A stretch of 64,000 nucleotides of DNA, taken from Lutibacter sp. A64. GTDB lineage: Bacteria > Bacteroidota > Bacteroidia > Flavobacteriales > Flavobacteriaceae. Location: NCBI RefSeq assembly GCF_022429565.1, contig NZ_CP092487.1, forward strand, positions 2,374,001 through 2,438,000, read 5' to 3'. The translations under genes and the position numbers were made by a program. The notes beneath the pieces are model-generated. The model did no database searches, was not told the DNA's origin, and saw nothing but the letters and a program-made list of their open reading frames with translations. Position 1 is the stretch's first letter. Each line of letters begins with the position of its first letter. Shown here piece after piece: positions 38,163-45,667 of the stretch.

Positions 38163-38513
38163 CTAAAAGAATATGTTAAATGAACCTTGTATTAAACCTA
38201 TATTCCCATAGGCTATAAACACTTTATCTCCTTTAATTTTACAAAAAATATCATAGTTAGTTTTTAAGTCTAGTTTTACTTTTTTATAAAATTGTTTATC
38301 TCTATTTTTAAAAACAAACAGCACACATTCAAGTATGTCTAGATTAAAAATAAGTTCAGTTTCATCTGGTAAATAATTCAGAAAAAACTTAAACTCATTT
38401 CCTATGTATTTATAGCTGTCATACCCATTAATTCTATCTGGTAGTATCTCCAATTCAAACTCCCAATTTTCATACTGCTCTCCTATTTGGAAAGGTAGTT
38501 TTGTATTTTCCAT
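38163..38513 (-). CDS. Hypothetical cytosolic protein
   Basis: The start is placed at the ATG at 38511-38513 (MENTKLPFQIGEQYENWEF). An in-frame longer version from 38543 would start inside the terminator stem of the upstream gene and is unlikely. The protein is about 116 residues, mixed alpha/beta, acidic in the first half (FELEILPDRINGYDSYKYIG), with no signal peptide or membrane segment. I do not recognise it. Small acidic proteins in such elements can be immunity proteins or phage-type cargo, but nothing proves that here. Confidence 0.6.
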   Translation of the reverse strand: MENTKLPFQIGEQYENWEFELEILPDRINGYDSYKYIGNEFKFFLNYLPDETELIFNLDILECVLFVFKNRDKQFYKKVKLDLKTNYDIFCKIKGDKVFIAYGNIGLIQGSFNIFF

Positions 38514-38532
38514 ATCATTGGGTTTTAAGTAT

Positions 38533-38559
38533 AAAAAAACCACCTGTATTGAAGTGGTT
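38533..38559 (-). terminator. Terminator after the 38,558 gene
   Basis: On the minus strand AACCAC pairs with GTGGTT across a 10-nt loop and runs into seven Ts. The stem overlaps the stop codon of the upstream gene. It also rules out the longer start for the next gene. Confidence 0.75.
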
Positions 38560-39073
38560 AGTTATAATATTCATTGTACTCTAATGAATAATAATTTGTT
38601 TTAAAAACCTCTATAAATTTATGTAGGTTTTCACATTCTGATTTATCTATCCTTATGTCTATTTTTTTATAAGGTTCTTTCTGTGTTGTTACTTGTATTG
38701 TACCATCAAAGTACAGATGTTTTCCCAGCTGTTCATTAGCTTTTACCCACTCAAATACAGCCTTTTTATTGTGTTTAATGCCCTCATAAGGAATTAAAAC
38801 TTCTTCATACATTTCATCATCAAGCATTAATTTTAAAACCCTATCAAGCTTAAAATACAGCTCTATAAAAATACAGTCTTCCACTCTAGTTGGACAAGCA
38901 CAAGGAAAGGGCTCCTCTCCTGTCATTAAGAATCTTTTCCACTTTCTACATTCAGTTAAACCAATAGCTTTCCTATAGTCATCTTCATACTTTATTAACC
39001 ACCAATGTATGTGGTTAATATTGAGTGTGGAATCTAAATTAAGAAGTTCTTGTATGTAAGATATGTATGGCAT
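38558..39073 (-). CDS. Hypothetical protein with a Cys cluster
   Basis: This 171-residue soluble protein is not recognised. It has a Cys group, CRKWKRF, FPCACPTRVEDC, within about 30 residues, which could bind a metal. The N-terminus (MPYISYIQELLNLDSTLNIN) is helical; the C-terminal half looks like alternating strands and helices (KHLYFDGTIQVTTQKEPYKK). It has no signal peptide. It ends at a terminator, so it may be the last gene of the operon that begins at 40,880. Confidence 0.65.
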   Translation of the reverse strand: MPYISYIQELLNLDSTLNINHIHWWLIKYEDDYRKAIGLTECRKWKRFLMTGEEPFPCACPTRVEDCIFIELYFKLDRVLKLMLDDEMYEEVLIPYEGIKHNKKAVFEWVKANEQLGKHLYFDGTIQVTTQKEPYKKIDIRIDKSECENLHKFIEVFKTNYYSLEYNEYYN

Positions 39074-39097
39074 TAGAAATCTAACAGAATTATTATT

Positions 39098-39457
39098 CTA
39101 AGTAACAGGTTTAATAGCTCCTTTTATCATTCTTATTAAAAATGAGACAATTGTGAAAAGACCAAAAAGTAATAGCACATTTAAAAAACCATAATCCCTT
39201 TCATAAACAATCCAAATAAAATGAATAATTAGACTAATTATACTACCCAATTTACTTAGTAAAAGACTCAATATTACACCTACAATAATAATAGAAACTT
39301 GCAAGACTACATATACTTTAAAAAAATCTTCTATACTGCTAATATCATTAACAATCCACGAGTTTTTTTCACTTAACAAACCAACTTCTGAACAACTAGT
39401 TAACAAAAGAAGAGGTATTATTGCTAAGGTTTTTGGTAATTTAAAAAGTTTAATCAT
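39098..39457 (-). CDS. Small membrane lipoprotein-like protein
   Basis: This 119-residue protein begins with a lipoprotein-type signal (IPLLLLTSCSEVG) and then has two or three hydrophobic segments (VVLQVSIIIVGVILSLLLS, IISLIIHFIWIVYE, LLLFGLFTIVSFLIRMI). The combination of lipobox and transmembrane helices resembles element-encoded envelope proteins of Bacteroidota. There is no recognised domain. It sits between the Cys-cluster gene and the SSB-like gene, in the same direction. Confidence 0.65.
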   Translation of the reverse strand: MIKLFKLPKTLAIIPLLLLTSCSEVGLLSEKNSWIVNDISSIEDFFKVYVVLQVSIIIVGVILSLLLSKLGSIISLIIHFIWIVYERDYGFLNVLLLFGLFTIVSFLIRMIKGAIKPVT

Positions 39458-39492
39458 AATTATTTTTATAAGTTTAATGTTTTATTTTTATA

Positions 39493-39846
39493 CTAAAAAG
39501 GTAAATCATCTGGTTCATTTTCAATAAAAGTATTTCCTACTTCAATAGGTTCTACAATATCTTCACCTATTTTTTCAATAGCCCATCCTTGAATTGAATT
39601 AAAGTATTTAGCTTCACCTTCAGGATTAACCCACTCTCTACCTTTAAGGTTTATGGATATTTTTATTTCTTGACCTACTTCATATGCATCTAACAAATCA
39701 CACTTATCCTGTATGAATTCTATTAGTAGTAATTGTGCGTACTGCTCATTAGTAATAACAACTAGTTCTCTTTTTCTAAAACCATTTGCTCCAAATGTTT
39801 TAGTATCATCTATTTTTTTTATTGTTCCTATTATTTGTTTTTCCAT
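39493..39846 (-). CDS. DUF3127-type OB-fold, SSB-like protein
   Basis: This 117-residue protein matches the DUF3127 pattern: FGANGFRKRELVVITNEQYA, IEFIQDKCDLLDAYEVGQEI, LKGREWVNPEGEAKYFNSIQ, GWAIEKIG. The fold is related to OB-fold single-strand DNA-binding proteins and is common in Bacteroidota phages and mobile elements. The C-terminus ends ENEPDDLPF, which mimics the acidic tip by which bacterial SSB recruits partner enzymes. It probably binds single-stranded DNA during replication or transfer of the element. Confidence 0.8.
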   Translation of the reverse strand: MEKQIIGTIKKIDDTKTFGANGFRKRELVVITNEQYAQLLLIEFIQDKCDLLDAYEVGQEIKISINLKGREWVNPEGEAKYFNSIQGWAIEKIGEDIVEPIEVGNTFIENEPDDLPF

Positions 39847-39861
39847 AGTTTTAAAATTTAA

Positions 39862-40458
39862 TTACTCACACCATTCCATATCTTTTAGATAAACAATAAA
39901 TTCTCTGCCTCTATCATCTATAAAAGATGCTATTCCATCATCTAAATATGCATATTCTTTATAATGTTTCTCATTAAGTTTACCTCCATTATCCCAATAA
40001 ATATCTGTAACTCTATTATCTTTTACATTTACTTTCAATGTGTATGTAGAGTGTTTCTCTGTATCTGGGTTGTAATATTCTACTGTAGCACAATTTTCTC
40101 CATTTGAATAACCACTTGAAAAAATATAGTATAGAAAAAGTAAGGTAGTAGTAATATTTAAAGCTAAAGGTATTAAACCACTATTTTTTCTTTGTAAGTT
40201 AATAATAATATTAGGAATCACATTAACAATAAAAATGACACCTAATACAAAGTAGAGTATTGCTAAATACCATTTAACCTCATTAAACAAAACTATTAAT
40301 GGTATTAATACTCCACATATAAAACTCCAAATTGTAAAAAATAAAGTATTATAAGCTTCAATATTATCAAATTCTCTTTCAGCCCTAACCATTGAACTCC
40401 TGTAAGTTCCAACTGCTAAAAAACCTACTATAATTATTACTAAACTAAAAATGTTCAT
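39862..40458 (-). CDS. Hypothetical membrane protein with C-terminal soluble domain
   Basis: This 198-residue protein has about four transmembrane helices in the first 130 residues (FSLVIIIVGFLAVG, FFTIWSFICGVLIPLIVLF, LAILYFVLGVIFIVNVIP, LALNITTTLLFLYYIF). A beta-rich extracytoplasmic tail follows (ENCATVEYYNPDTEKHSTYT, NRVTDIYWDNGGKL, FIVYLKDMEWCE). The family is unknown. It lies 15 bp upstream of the SSB-like gene in the element operon. Confidence 0.65.
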   Translation of the reverse strand: MNIFSLVIIIVGFLAVGTYRSSMVRAEREFDNIEAYNTLFFTIWSFICGVLIPLIVLFNEVKWYLAILYFVLGVIFIVNVIPNIIINLQRKNSGLIPLALNITTTLLFLYYIFSSGYSNGENCATVEYYNPDTEKHSTYTLKVNVKDNRVTDIYWDNGGKLNEKHYKEYAYLDDGIASFIDDRGREFIVYLKDMEWCE

Positions 40459-40490
40459 ATCTTATGAATTAATTATTAAACTTGTTTACT

Positions 40491-40880
40491 TTAAAAAGCC
40501 TTAGAAATAAAATCCTTAGCCATTTTTAATTGTTGCTCTTCTGATATTTTAGCAGGAATATTTATATATTTCTCTGAAAATGTATCTGTCCCCCCTAAAA
40601 GGAATGTATCATTAAAATTCAGATAAACTGAAGTTTTTCTATAAAAGATTTCAATATAATAATATAGCTCTGGAGAGTTATTTCTTACTAAAATATAATG
40701 TCTATTTGATTTTTTTAATAACCTAAATTCAGTATTCTTAAATAGTTGAATCCCCAATTCATCAACAAGAACCTTAAATTTAGTCCCAAATGGATTTTCT
40801 ATTAAATAGTTGTTTTCAACAATTCTCTCAACTATAATGTAAACCACTATAAGTAAGATTATAATTATTATCAATTCCAT
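40491..40880 (-). CDS. Hypothetical single-span membrane protein
   Basis: This 129-residue protein has one N-terminal hydrophobic helix (MELIIIIILLIVVYIIVERI) and a soluble C-terminal domain (FRLLKKSNRHYILVRNNSPE, ETFSEKYINIP-like GTDTFSEKYINIPAKISEE). No family is recognised. It is the first gene of the element's minus-strand operon and lies divergently from the XRE regulator, with two inverted repeats between them. Confidence 0.65.
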   Translation of the reverse strand: MELIIIIILLIVVYIIVERIVENNYLIENPFGTKFKVLVDELGIQLFKNTEFRLLKKSNRHYILVRNNSPELYYYIEIFYRKTSVYLNFNDTFLLGGTDTFSEKYINIPAKISEEQQLKMAKDFISKAF

Positions 40881-40907
40881 AGTTTTTTGTATTTTAAAAT
40901 TTATAAA

Positions 40908-40925
40908 AATGCCTTAAATGGCATT
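40908..40925. promoter_or_regulatory. Candidate operator 1 between divergent element genes
   Basis: AATGCC and GGCATT form a perfect 6-bp inverted repeat around a 6-bp spacer. It is 27 bp upstream of the 40,880 operon and 50 bp upstream of the XRE gene, a normal place for a phage-like repressor site. Confidence 0.5.
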
Positions 40926-40952
40926 AACCCCTTCAAAGTTAAACACTTCTTT

Positions 40953-40986
40953 TGACTTTTCATATATGTAAAGTTTGGAAAAGTCA
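40953..40986. promoter_or_regulatory. Candidate operator 2 overlapping the XRE start codon
   Basis: TGACTTTTC (40953-40961) and GAAAAGTCA (40978-40986) are a perfect 9-bp inverted repeat with a 16-bp spacer. The right arm covers the first codons of the XRE gene. It could be a repressor site, or an RNA hairpin that hides the start. Confidence 0.5.
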
Positions 40987-41208
40987 GAATTATTAAAACT
41001 TATTGGTAAAAGGATACAAGAAATTAGATTAAGTAAAGGCTTATCTCAAGTAGACCTAGTTGGTAAAGTTGAAGGTAAGATAGATACTACTAATATTTCT
41101 AGAATAGAATCTGGCAGAACCAATCCAACACTTTTTACTCTCTACAGAATCAGCCAAGCTCTTGAAGTTTCACTTTCTGAAATTGTTGATACAGAAACTA
41201 CAATTTAG
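40975..41208 (+). CDS. XRE-family helix-turn-helix regulator
   Basis: This 77-residue protein consists of a single HTH_3 domain: IGKRIQEIRLSKGLSQVDLV, then ISRIESGRTNPTLFTLYRIS and ALEVSLSEIVD. The start is a TTG; the nearest upstream ATG is followed at once by a stop, so no ATG alternative exists. Small XRE proteins of mobile elements usually repress the divergent operon and their own gene. Two inverted repeats in the 94-bp divergent region, one over its own start, support autoregulation. Confidence 0.85.
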   Translation: MEKSELLKLIGKRIQEIRLSKGLSQVDLVGKVEGKIDTTNISRIESGRTNPTLFTLYRISQALEVSLSEIVDTETTI

Positions 41209-41461
41209 CTATTAGTCAATTCTGATGTATAAGCCCCTTAAACCTATTTCTATAGAATATCTACTGTATCTATAAAAACCAACTACTTATTTACTTATGT
41301 GATTAACACAATTTGGCTATAATATAATATCACAGATATTTTTTACTTCTAGAAAATAAATAAGTAAAGGTTAATAGTGTCACCTTTGCACTTACATAAA
41401 CTTAAAAAAACCTTACACTTTGGTACACATACTATATAGCAGTAAAACCAAGTTGTAAGGT

Positions 41462-41896
41462 CTATATAAGTCCATTATCATTCATACTGTAGAAACTATC
41501 CTTTGAAATGATTAGATGGTCTAGTAAAGATAAATCTAGTGTCTTACAAGCTTCTTTTAGCTTACTTGTAATAGACATATCTGATGTACTAGCTGTTAAA
41601 TTCCCACTAGGGTGATTATGTACTATTATAATGCTTGATGCATTACACTTTAAAGCAACACTTAGTACAATCTTAACATCTAAAATACTACCTGATACTC
41701 CACCTTTTGAAAGGTTATAAATACCTAGAACCATATTAGCTCTGTTCAACAAGAGTACTTTTATTTCCTCTTGAAATTCAATTATATCCTTATCCCAATG
41801 TTCAAGAACAACCTCATAAGCAGTTTCACTACTTACAATTTTAACTTGCTCTGAATTATTACTGGAATAGGAAACTTTAATTTCTGAAACTCTCAT
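41462..41896 (-). CDS. RadC-like JAB/MPN-domain protein
   Basis: The start is placed at the ATG at 41894-41896 (MRVSEIKVSYSSN); the longer frame from 41950 reads through an inverted repeat. The protein is about 144 residues. The JAMM metal site is complete: upstream Glu in EEIKVLLL (near 44), then HNHPSGN (His 93, His 95) and STSDMSI (Asp near 106). The N-terminal helix-hairpin-helix of chromosomal RadC is missing, as usual in RadC homologues carried by mobile elements and anti-restriction clusters. The biochemical role of these short forms is not settled. Confidence 0.85.
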   Translation of the reverse strand: MRVSEIKVSYSSNNSEQVKIVSSETAYEVVLEHWDKDIIEFQEEIKVLLLNRANMVLGIYNLSKGGVSGSILDVKIVLSVALKCNASSIIIVHNHPSGNLTASTSDMSITSKLKEACKTLDLSLLDHLIISKDSFYSMNDNGLI

Positions 41897-41905
41897 AATA
41901 AAAAT

Positions 41906-41964
41906 AAATCCTTCCTGTTTTGTTCCACCACCTATACAGTGACTAAACAATTCTGGAAGGATTT
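41906..41964 (-). promoter_or_regulatory. Leader hairpin upstream of the RadC-like gene
   Basis: AAATCCTTCC and GGAAGGATTT form a 10-bp perfect stem with a 39-nt loop. On the minus strand it is followed by a T-rich run and then by the RadC-like start 9 bp away. It could terminate or attenuate transcription from the broken upstream gene. Confidence 0.4.
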
Positions 41965-41971
41965 TAAACTT

Positions 41972-42190
41972 TTAGATAGACATTTCATTTTCTAATACCC
42001 CATTTTCAAAAAACTTATGTTCTGAACCTAAAAGCTGTTGAATTGCTGATTCCTGTTTACTAGGAGTTGCAACTTCATTAGGATTGTAAGCATACCTATG
42101 TGACAGTATAATTACTTCTCCTGTTTCTTTTACAGTGTACTCATAAGGTTCACTTTCTACACGTGATATTCCTACAAAAAAGATTACATT
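41972..42190 (-). pseudogene. 3' part of a gene interrupted by the IS3-family insertion
   Basis: A 72-codon frame, open from the IS border to a TAA at 41972-41974, reads NVIFFVGISRVESEPYEYTV, KETGEVIILSHRYAYNPNEV and ends GVLENEMSI. It has no start codon because the IS lies directly upstream. I could not find a matching 5' half beyond the IS, so part of the gene is probably deleted. The family is not recognised. Confidence 0.6.
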
Positions 42191-42191
42191 T

Positions 42192-43025
42192 TTAAGCGGC
42201 TCGTTTAGTTTTGATATTTTTTAATATTATTTCCATTTCTAGAGGAGTTAAATAGTCTAAAGACTGATGTATTCTTTTAGTATTATACCAATGAATATAA
42301 CTATCTATTTGACTATATGCCTGGATAAAGGTTTTGAATGATCTTCTGTAAATTAATTCGCATTTAATTGTTTTAAAAAATGATTCAGCTACTGCATTAT
42401 CCCAACAATTACCTTTTCTACTCATACTTTGATTTATCTTTTTATTATGCCTAAAAATAGCAGTCATTTTACCTGACGCATATTGAACCCCTCTATCAGA
42501 ATGAAAAATAAAATCATCTGAAATGGGTCTGTTTTTTCTAGCTCTTGCCCAGGCTTTATAAACTGTATTTTCTACAGTCATATCATTGCTTAAAGACCAT
42601 CCAACAATCTTTCTATCAGCTAAATCTATCATAGTAGTTAAATAAATCCATTTGTCTTTACATCGAATGTAGGTAATATCAGAAACCCAAACCTTACCAA
42701 GTTCTTTTATGTTGAAATTCCTATTCAATATATTAGGACTGATGTTATAATTATGATTAGAATTCGTTGTAACTACATATTTTCTTTTAGATTGGCTTCT
42801 AATTCCCATTTGCTGCATAAGTCTTGAAATATACGATGGATGATAATGATATCCCGCTCTAGCTAAGGTTTTAGTGATTTTATAACTACCATATACTTTA
42901 CGATTTGTTTTCCATATTTGATAAATTTTCGCTTTAAGTATTCTTGTTTTAGAGACTCTGATAATACTACTATTTCTTAGCCATTGATAATAAGAATTTC
43001 TACTAATTTTTAAAAGTTTACACAT
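42192..43025 (-). CDS. IS3-family transposase OrfB (DDE domain)
   Basis: This 277-residue reading frame encodes an HTH_21-like part (KVYGSYKITKTLARAGYHYH) and an rve catalytic core with all three acids: VWVSDITYI, FIFHSDRGVQY and NAVAESFFKTIK. The tail YNTKRIHQSLDYLTPLEME is typical. The frame actually extends upstream of its first ATG (KYRFINKHSTNYPVEKMCKL), joining the OrfA frame after a -1 slip. The active protein is therefore most likely the OrfAB fusion. It appears intact. Confidence 0.92.
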   Translation of the reverse strand: MCKLLKISRNSYYQWLRNSSIIRVSKTRILKAKIYQIWKTNRKVYGSYKITKTLARAGYHYHPSYISRLMQQMGIRSQSKRKYVVTTNSNHNYNISPNILNRNFNIKELGKVWVSDITYIRCKDKWIYLTTMIDLADRKIVGWSLSNDMTVENTVYKAWARARKNRPISDDFIFHSDRGVQYASGKMTAIFRHNKKINQSMSRKGNCWDNAVAESFFKTIKCELIYRRSFKTFIQAYSQIDSYIHWYNTKRIHQSLDYLTPLEMEIILKNIKTKRAA

Positions 43026-43072
43026 CTTCTCAACAGGATAGTTGGTACTGTGTTTATTTATAAACCTGTACT

Positions 43073-43366
43073 TTACCTGTCGTTCTTGGAGAAGATGCTC
43101 ACCGCCTTTTTTAAGATATCCCTCTCCATCTCAGCATCTCTAAGACGCCTTTTCAATTCTCGAATCTCTTTTTCTTCTGGTGTTAAGCTCGGAGTTCCTG
43201 AACCTGTAAAAGATTCTCGGTTTGATAAATAGGATCTTTTCCAACTGCGTATACTTGCAGAATGGACACCATATTCTTTCCCCAAATCTTCTGCACTCTG
43301 ACCTGAGAGCATTAATTCTACTAACATAATCTTAAATTCCTTGTCGTACCTTTTTGTTTTACTCAT
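43073..43366 (-). CDS. IS3-family OrfA (HTH_Tnp_1)
   Basis: This 97-residue protein has a helix-turn-helix (FKIMLVELMLSGQSAEDLGK, EYGVHSASIRSWKRSYL) and a C-terminal leucine-zipper-like helix (EEKEIRELKRRLRDAEMERD). It binds the IS ends and dimerises. The gene ends 47 bp before the first ATG of orfB, and carries a slippery heptamer near its end, so a fraction of ribosomes should produce OrfAB. Confidence 0.92.
   Translation of the reverse strand: MSKTKRYDKEFKIMLVELMLSGQSAEDLGKEYGVHSASIRSWKRSYLSNRESFTGSGTPSLTPEEKEIRELKRRLRDAEMERDILKKAVSIFSKNDR
43106..43112 (-). other. Programmed -1 frameshift site A AAA AAG
   Basis: The minus strand reads TTA AAA AAG in the OrfA frame. After a one-base slip back the frame stays open (GGC GGT GAG CAT) through to the orfB ATG. 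A AAA AAG is the classical slippery site in IS3-family elements. Confidence 0.85.
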
Positions 43367-43538
43367 AATTCAAATATATTAATTTATGAGCCGTTTTAAC
43401 TGTAACTATAAATGTAGGTATTCCAAAATTAAATTTGCAACCTATCAAAATATAGTATCCAAACTGAAAATTCATAGAGGTTAAGCACAAATAGATAGAA
43501 TTAACATCAAGTTTTAAGGCTAACACGAAAATAGTTAA

Positions 43539-43562
43539 ATTCTGTACCTATTCTGTACCCAT
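43539..43562. repeat. Paired 11-bp direct repeat, possible recombinase arm site (inner copy)
   Basis: This block is identical over 24 bp to 37983-38006 and contains the same two 11-mers ATTCTGTACC(T/C). It is 44 bp from the attachment repeat at 43607. The flanking sequences of the two copies differ, so the block itself is what has been conserved. Confidence 0.55.
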
Positions 43563-43566
43563 AATT

Positions 43567-43597
43567 AAAAAAGCAGCTATATTTTCATATAACTGCT
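43567..43597 (-). terminator. Terminator of tRNA-fMet
   Basis: AGCAG-C-TATAT pairs with ATATA-A-CTGCT around TTTC, followed on the minus strand by six Ts. It starts 12 bp after the tRNA 3' end. Confidence 0.8.
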
Positions 43598-43608
43598 TGA
43601 TAATCAAG

Positions 43609-43681
<73 letters not shown>

Positions 43682-43691
43682 ATTTGGACTG

Positions 43692-43721
43692 CAAAGATAC
43701 ATCTTTTTTTAAAAAAACAAA
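43692..43721 (-). promoter_or_regulatory. Promoter of tRNA-fMet
   Basis: On the minus strand TTTG (43721-43718) is followed after 18 bp by TATCTTTG (43699-43692), a full Bacteroidota TTTG / TAnnTTTG promoter. The -7 element ends 10 bp before the tRNA. Confidence 0.85.
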
Positions 43722-43752
43722 CACATTTTATAATTAAAAACTAATTTAGTTT

Positions 43753-43760
43753 TACCTTTG
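43753..43760 (+). promoter_or_regulatory. Promoter -7 element of era
   Basis: TACCTTTG matches TAnnTTTG and ends 17 bp before the era ATG. A TTTTA near 43726-43730 may serve as a weak -33 box. The short leader leaves almost no 5' untranslated region. Confidence 0.6.
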
Positions 43761-43777
43761 CAACTTAAACACTGAAA

Positions 43778-44659
43778 ATGAAGCATAAAGCCGGTTTTGT
43801 AAATATTATAGGAAATCCAAATGTTGGAAAATCAACGTTAATGAATGCACTTGTGGGTGAAAAACTATCTATAATCACCTCAAAAGCACAAACAACTAGA
43901 CATAGAATACTTGGAATTGTTAATGGTGACGATTTTCAAATCCTTTTTTCTGATACGCCAGGAATTATAAAACCAGCTTACGAATTACAAGAATCTATGA
44001 TGGATTTTGTAAAATCTGCCTTTGAAGATGCCGATGTTTTAATTTATATGGTTGAAATTGGTGAAAAAGAATTGAAAGATGAAGCTTTTTTTAACAAAAT
44101 AACAAACTCTAAAATACCTGTACTTTTATTAATCAATAAAATAGATACTTCTTCACAAGAACAAGTTGAAGAAAAATTATTATACTGGAAAGAAAAAGTA
44201 CCAAATGCAGAAGTAACTTTAATTTCTGCTTTAGAAAAATTTAATGTAGAAGGCGTATTTAACAGAATTGTTGAATTATTACCTGAATCTCCTGCTTTTT
44301 ACCCAAAAGATCAATTAACAGATAAGCCCGAACGCTTTTTTATCAACGAAGCTATTCGCGAAAAAATATTACTACACTATAAAAAAGAAATTCCGTATGC
44401 TGTTGAAGTAGAAACCGAAGAGTTTTTTGAAAGTGATAAAATTATTAAAATACGTTCTGTAATTATGGTAGAACGCGAAACGCAAAAAGGAATTATTATT
44501 GGCCATAAAGGCTCTGCTTTAAAACGTGTTGGAACTGAAGCTAGAAAAGATTTAGAGCAATTTTTTGGAAAGAAAATCCATCTAGAATTATATGTAAAAG
44601 TTAATAAAAACTGGAGAAGCGATAAACGACAATTAAAACGCTTTGGGTATAATGAGTAG
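43778..44659 (+). CDS. era: GTPase Era
   Basis: This 293-residue protein has the Era GTPase domain with P-loop GNPNVGKST (about 12-20), switch DTPG, and NKID, followed by the KH RNA-binding domain (IIIGHKGSALKRVGTEARKD). Era binds the 3' end of 16S rRNA and assists 30S maturation. Length and domain order are standard. The gene is divergent from tRNA-fMet and sits 2.6 kb from der, another ribosome-assembly GTPase gene. Confidence 0.97.
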   Translation: MKHKAGFVNIIGNPNVGKSTLMNALVGEKLSIITSKAQTTRHRILGIVNGDDFQILFSDTPGIIKPAYELQESMMDFVKSAFEDADVLIYMVEIGEKELKDEAFFNKITNSKIPVLLLINKIDTSSQEQVEEKLLYWKEKVPNAEVTLISALEKFNVEGVFNRIVELLPESPAFYPKDQLTDKPERFFINEAIREKILLHYKKEIPYAVEVETEEFFESDKIIKIRSVIMVERETQKGIIIGHKGSALKRVGTEARKDLEQFFGKKIHLELYVKVNKNWRSDKRQLKRFGYNE

Positions 44660-44734
44660 AAAAAACTTATTTTAATCTTACCTTTTAAGTTTAAATTGGC
44701 TAAAATTTTATTTCAAAACAATGCTTAGGCTTCT

Positions 44735-45622
44735 ATGGAGACAATTGCAATAAACTTTTTTAAGTTCTTAAAAAATCCAAAAGAAAAATTCAACGAAACA
44801 CTTTATCTAAAAGAAAAATGGAACCTCTTATTTTCTATATTATTGTTAGATTTTATATTGGTAATTATTGCTTCTGGAATAACAAGTCTTATAGATTTAC
44901 ATTTGTTTGAATTAAAATCTGATCCACTTGAAGACCTCTTTTCTAATAAAGCAGCATTTTATATTATAATTATAGCTGCTTTAATTGTGCCGTTAATTGA
45001 AGAATTCATATTTCGCTTATTTTTAAACTACAAACGCAATTTTGTATTTCAATTTTTTGACGCATTTACAAATAATAAAGCAAAATTATTTTGGGATAAA
45101 CATTTTAAAAAAATATTCTACTTAGCTGCAATATTATTTGCCTTAACGCATCTTACTAATTATAGTAACACCAATACACTCTTTTATATTTTAGCTCCAT
45201 TAATTATTTTACCTCAACTTATTGGCGGTTTAACATTAGGTTATATTAGACTTAAACTTGGTTTTTTTTGGGGAGTTTTAATGCACGGGCTCTACAATTT
45301 AATTCTTTTTTCTGTTGCTATATTATTTTTAAATATAACATCACTTACAAAAACAACCACTGTAGATTATTCACTTGAAATAACTAAATTAGAACTAGGC
45401 TTAAACAAGCCCGTAGCATTAGAAACCTATAAAACAGGTGCTAAAATAGACTCTATTATTGTAAATAATTCAACAGTTAAAGAAGTTGCCACAGTATTAA
45501 ACGCCACAGATACAACATTGCTTAAAAATTCAAATAGAATAAATATTCGCTTTATTAATAAAACAGACATTAATAATGTAGAAACCCTTATTTTAAATGA
45601 ATTAAAAAAACATTTCAAATAA
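44735..45622 (+). CDS. CPBP-family intramembrane metalloprotease
   Basis: This 295-residue membrane protein shows the three CPBP (Abi) motifs: EEFIFRLFLNY, FALTHLTNYS and VLMHGLYNLILF, with the Glu-Glu, His and His residues that hold zinc. Several transmembrane helices surround them. A soluble beta-rich C-terminus of about 80 residues follows the last membrane span. CPBP proteins include type II CAAX prenyl proteases and bacteriocin-immunity proteins; the substrate here is unknown. It is 75 bp downstream of era. Confidence 0.85.
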   Translation: METIAINFFKFLKNPKEKFNETLYLKEKWNLLFSILLLDFILVIIASGITSLIDLHLFELKSDPLEDLFSNKAAFYIIIIAALIVPLIEEFIFRLFLNYKRNFVFQFFDAFTNNKAKLFWDKHFKKIFYLAAILFALTHLTNYSNTNTLFYILAPLIILPQLIGGLTLGYIRLKLGFFWGVLMHGLYNLILFSVAILFLNITSLTKTTTVDYSLEITKLELGLNKPVALETYKTGAKIDSIIVNNSTVKEVATVLNATDTTLLKNSNRINIRFINKTDINNVETLILNELKKHFK

Positions 45623-45667
45623 TCTTTATATTTCTAATTTATTAAAAAGTTAATTTGTTTTAGAGTA

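Larger units (their letters stand above)
42191..43399 (-). mobile_element. IS3-family insertion sequence
   Basis: The element has orfA and orfB on the minus strand joined by a -1 frameshift signal. Imperfect terminal inverted repeats are TTTAAGCGGCTCG at 42191-42203 and TGAGCCGTTTTAA at 43387-43399 (10 of 13 positions pair). I see no clear target duplication, so the exact ends could shift by several bases outward. Confidence 0.8.

Noticed and set aside
38514-38543. N-terminal extension of the 38,163 gene
   Set aside because: It would start within the terminator stem of the preceding gene.
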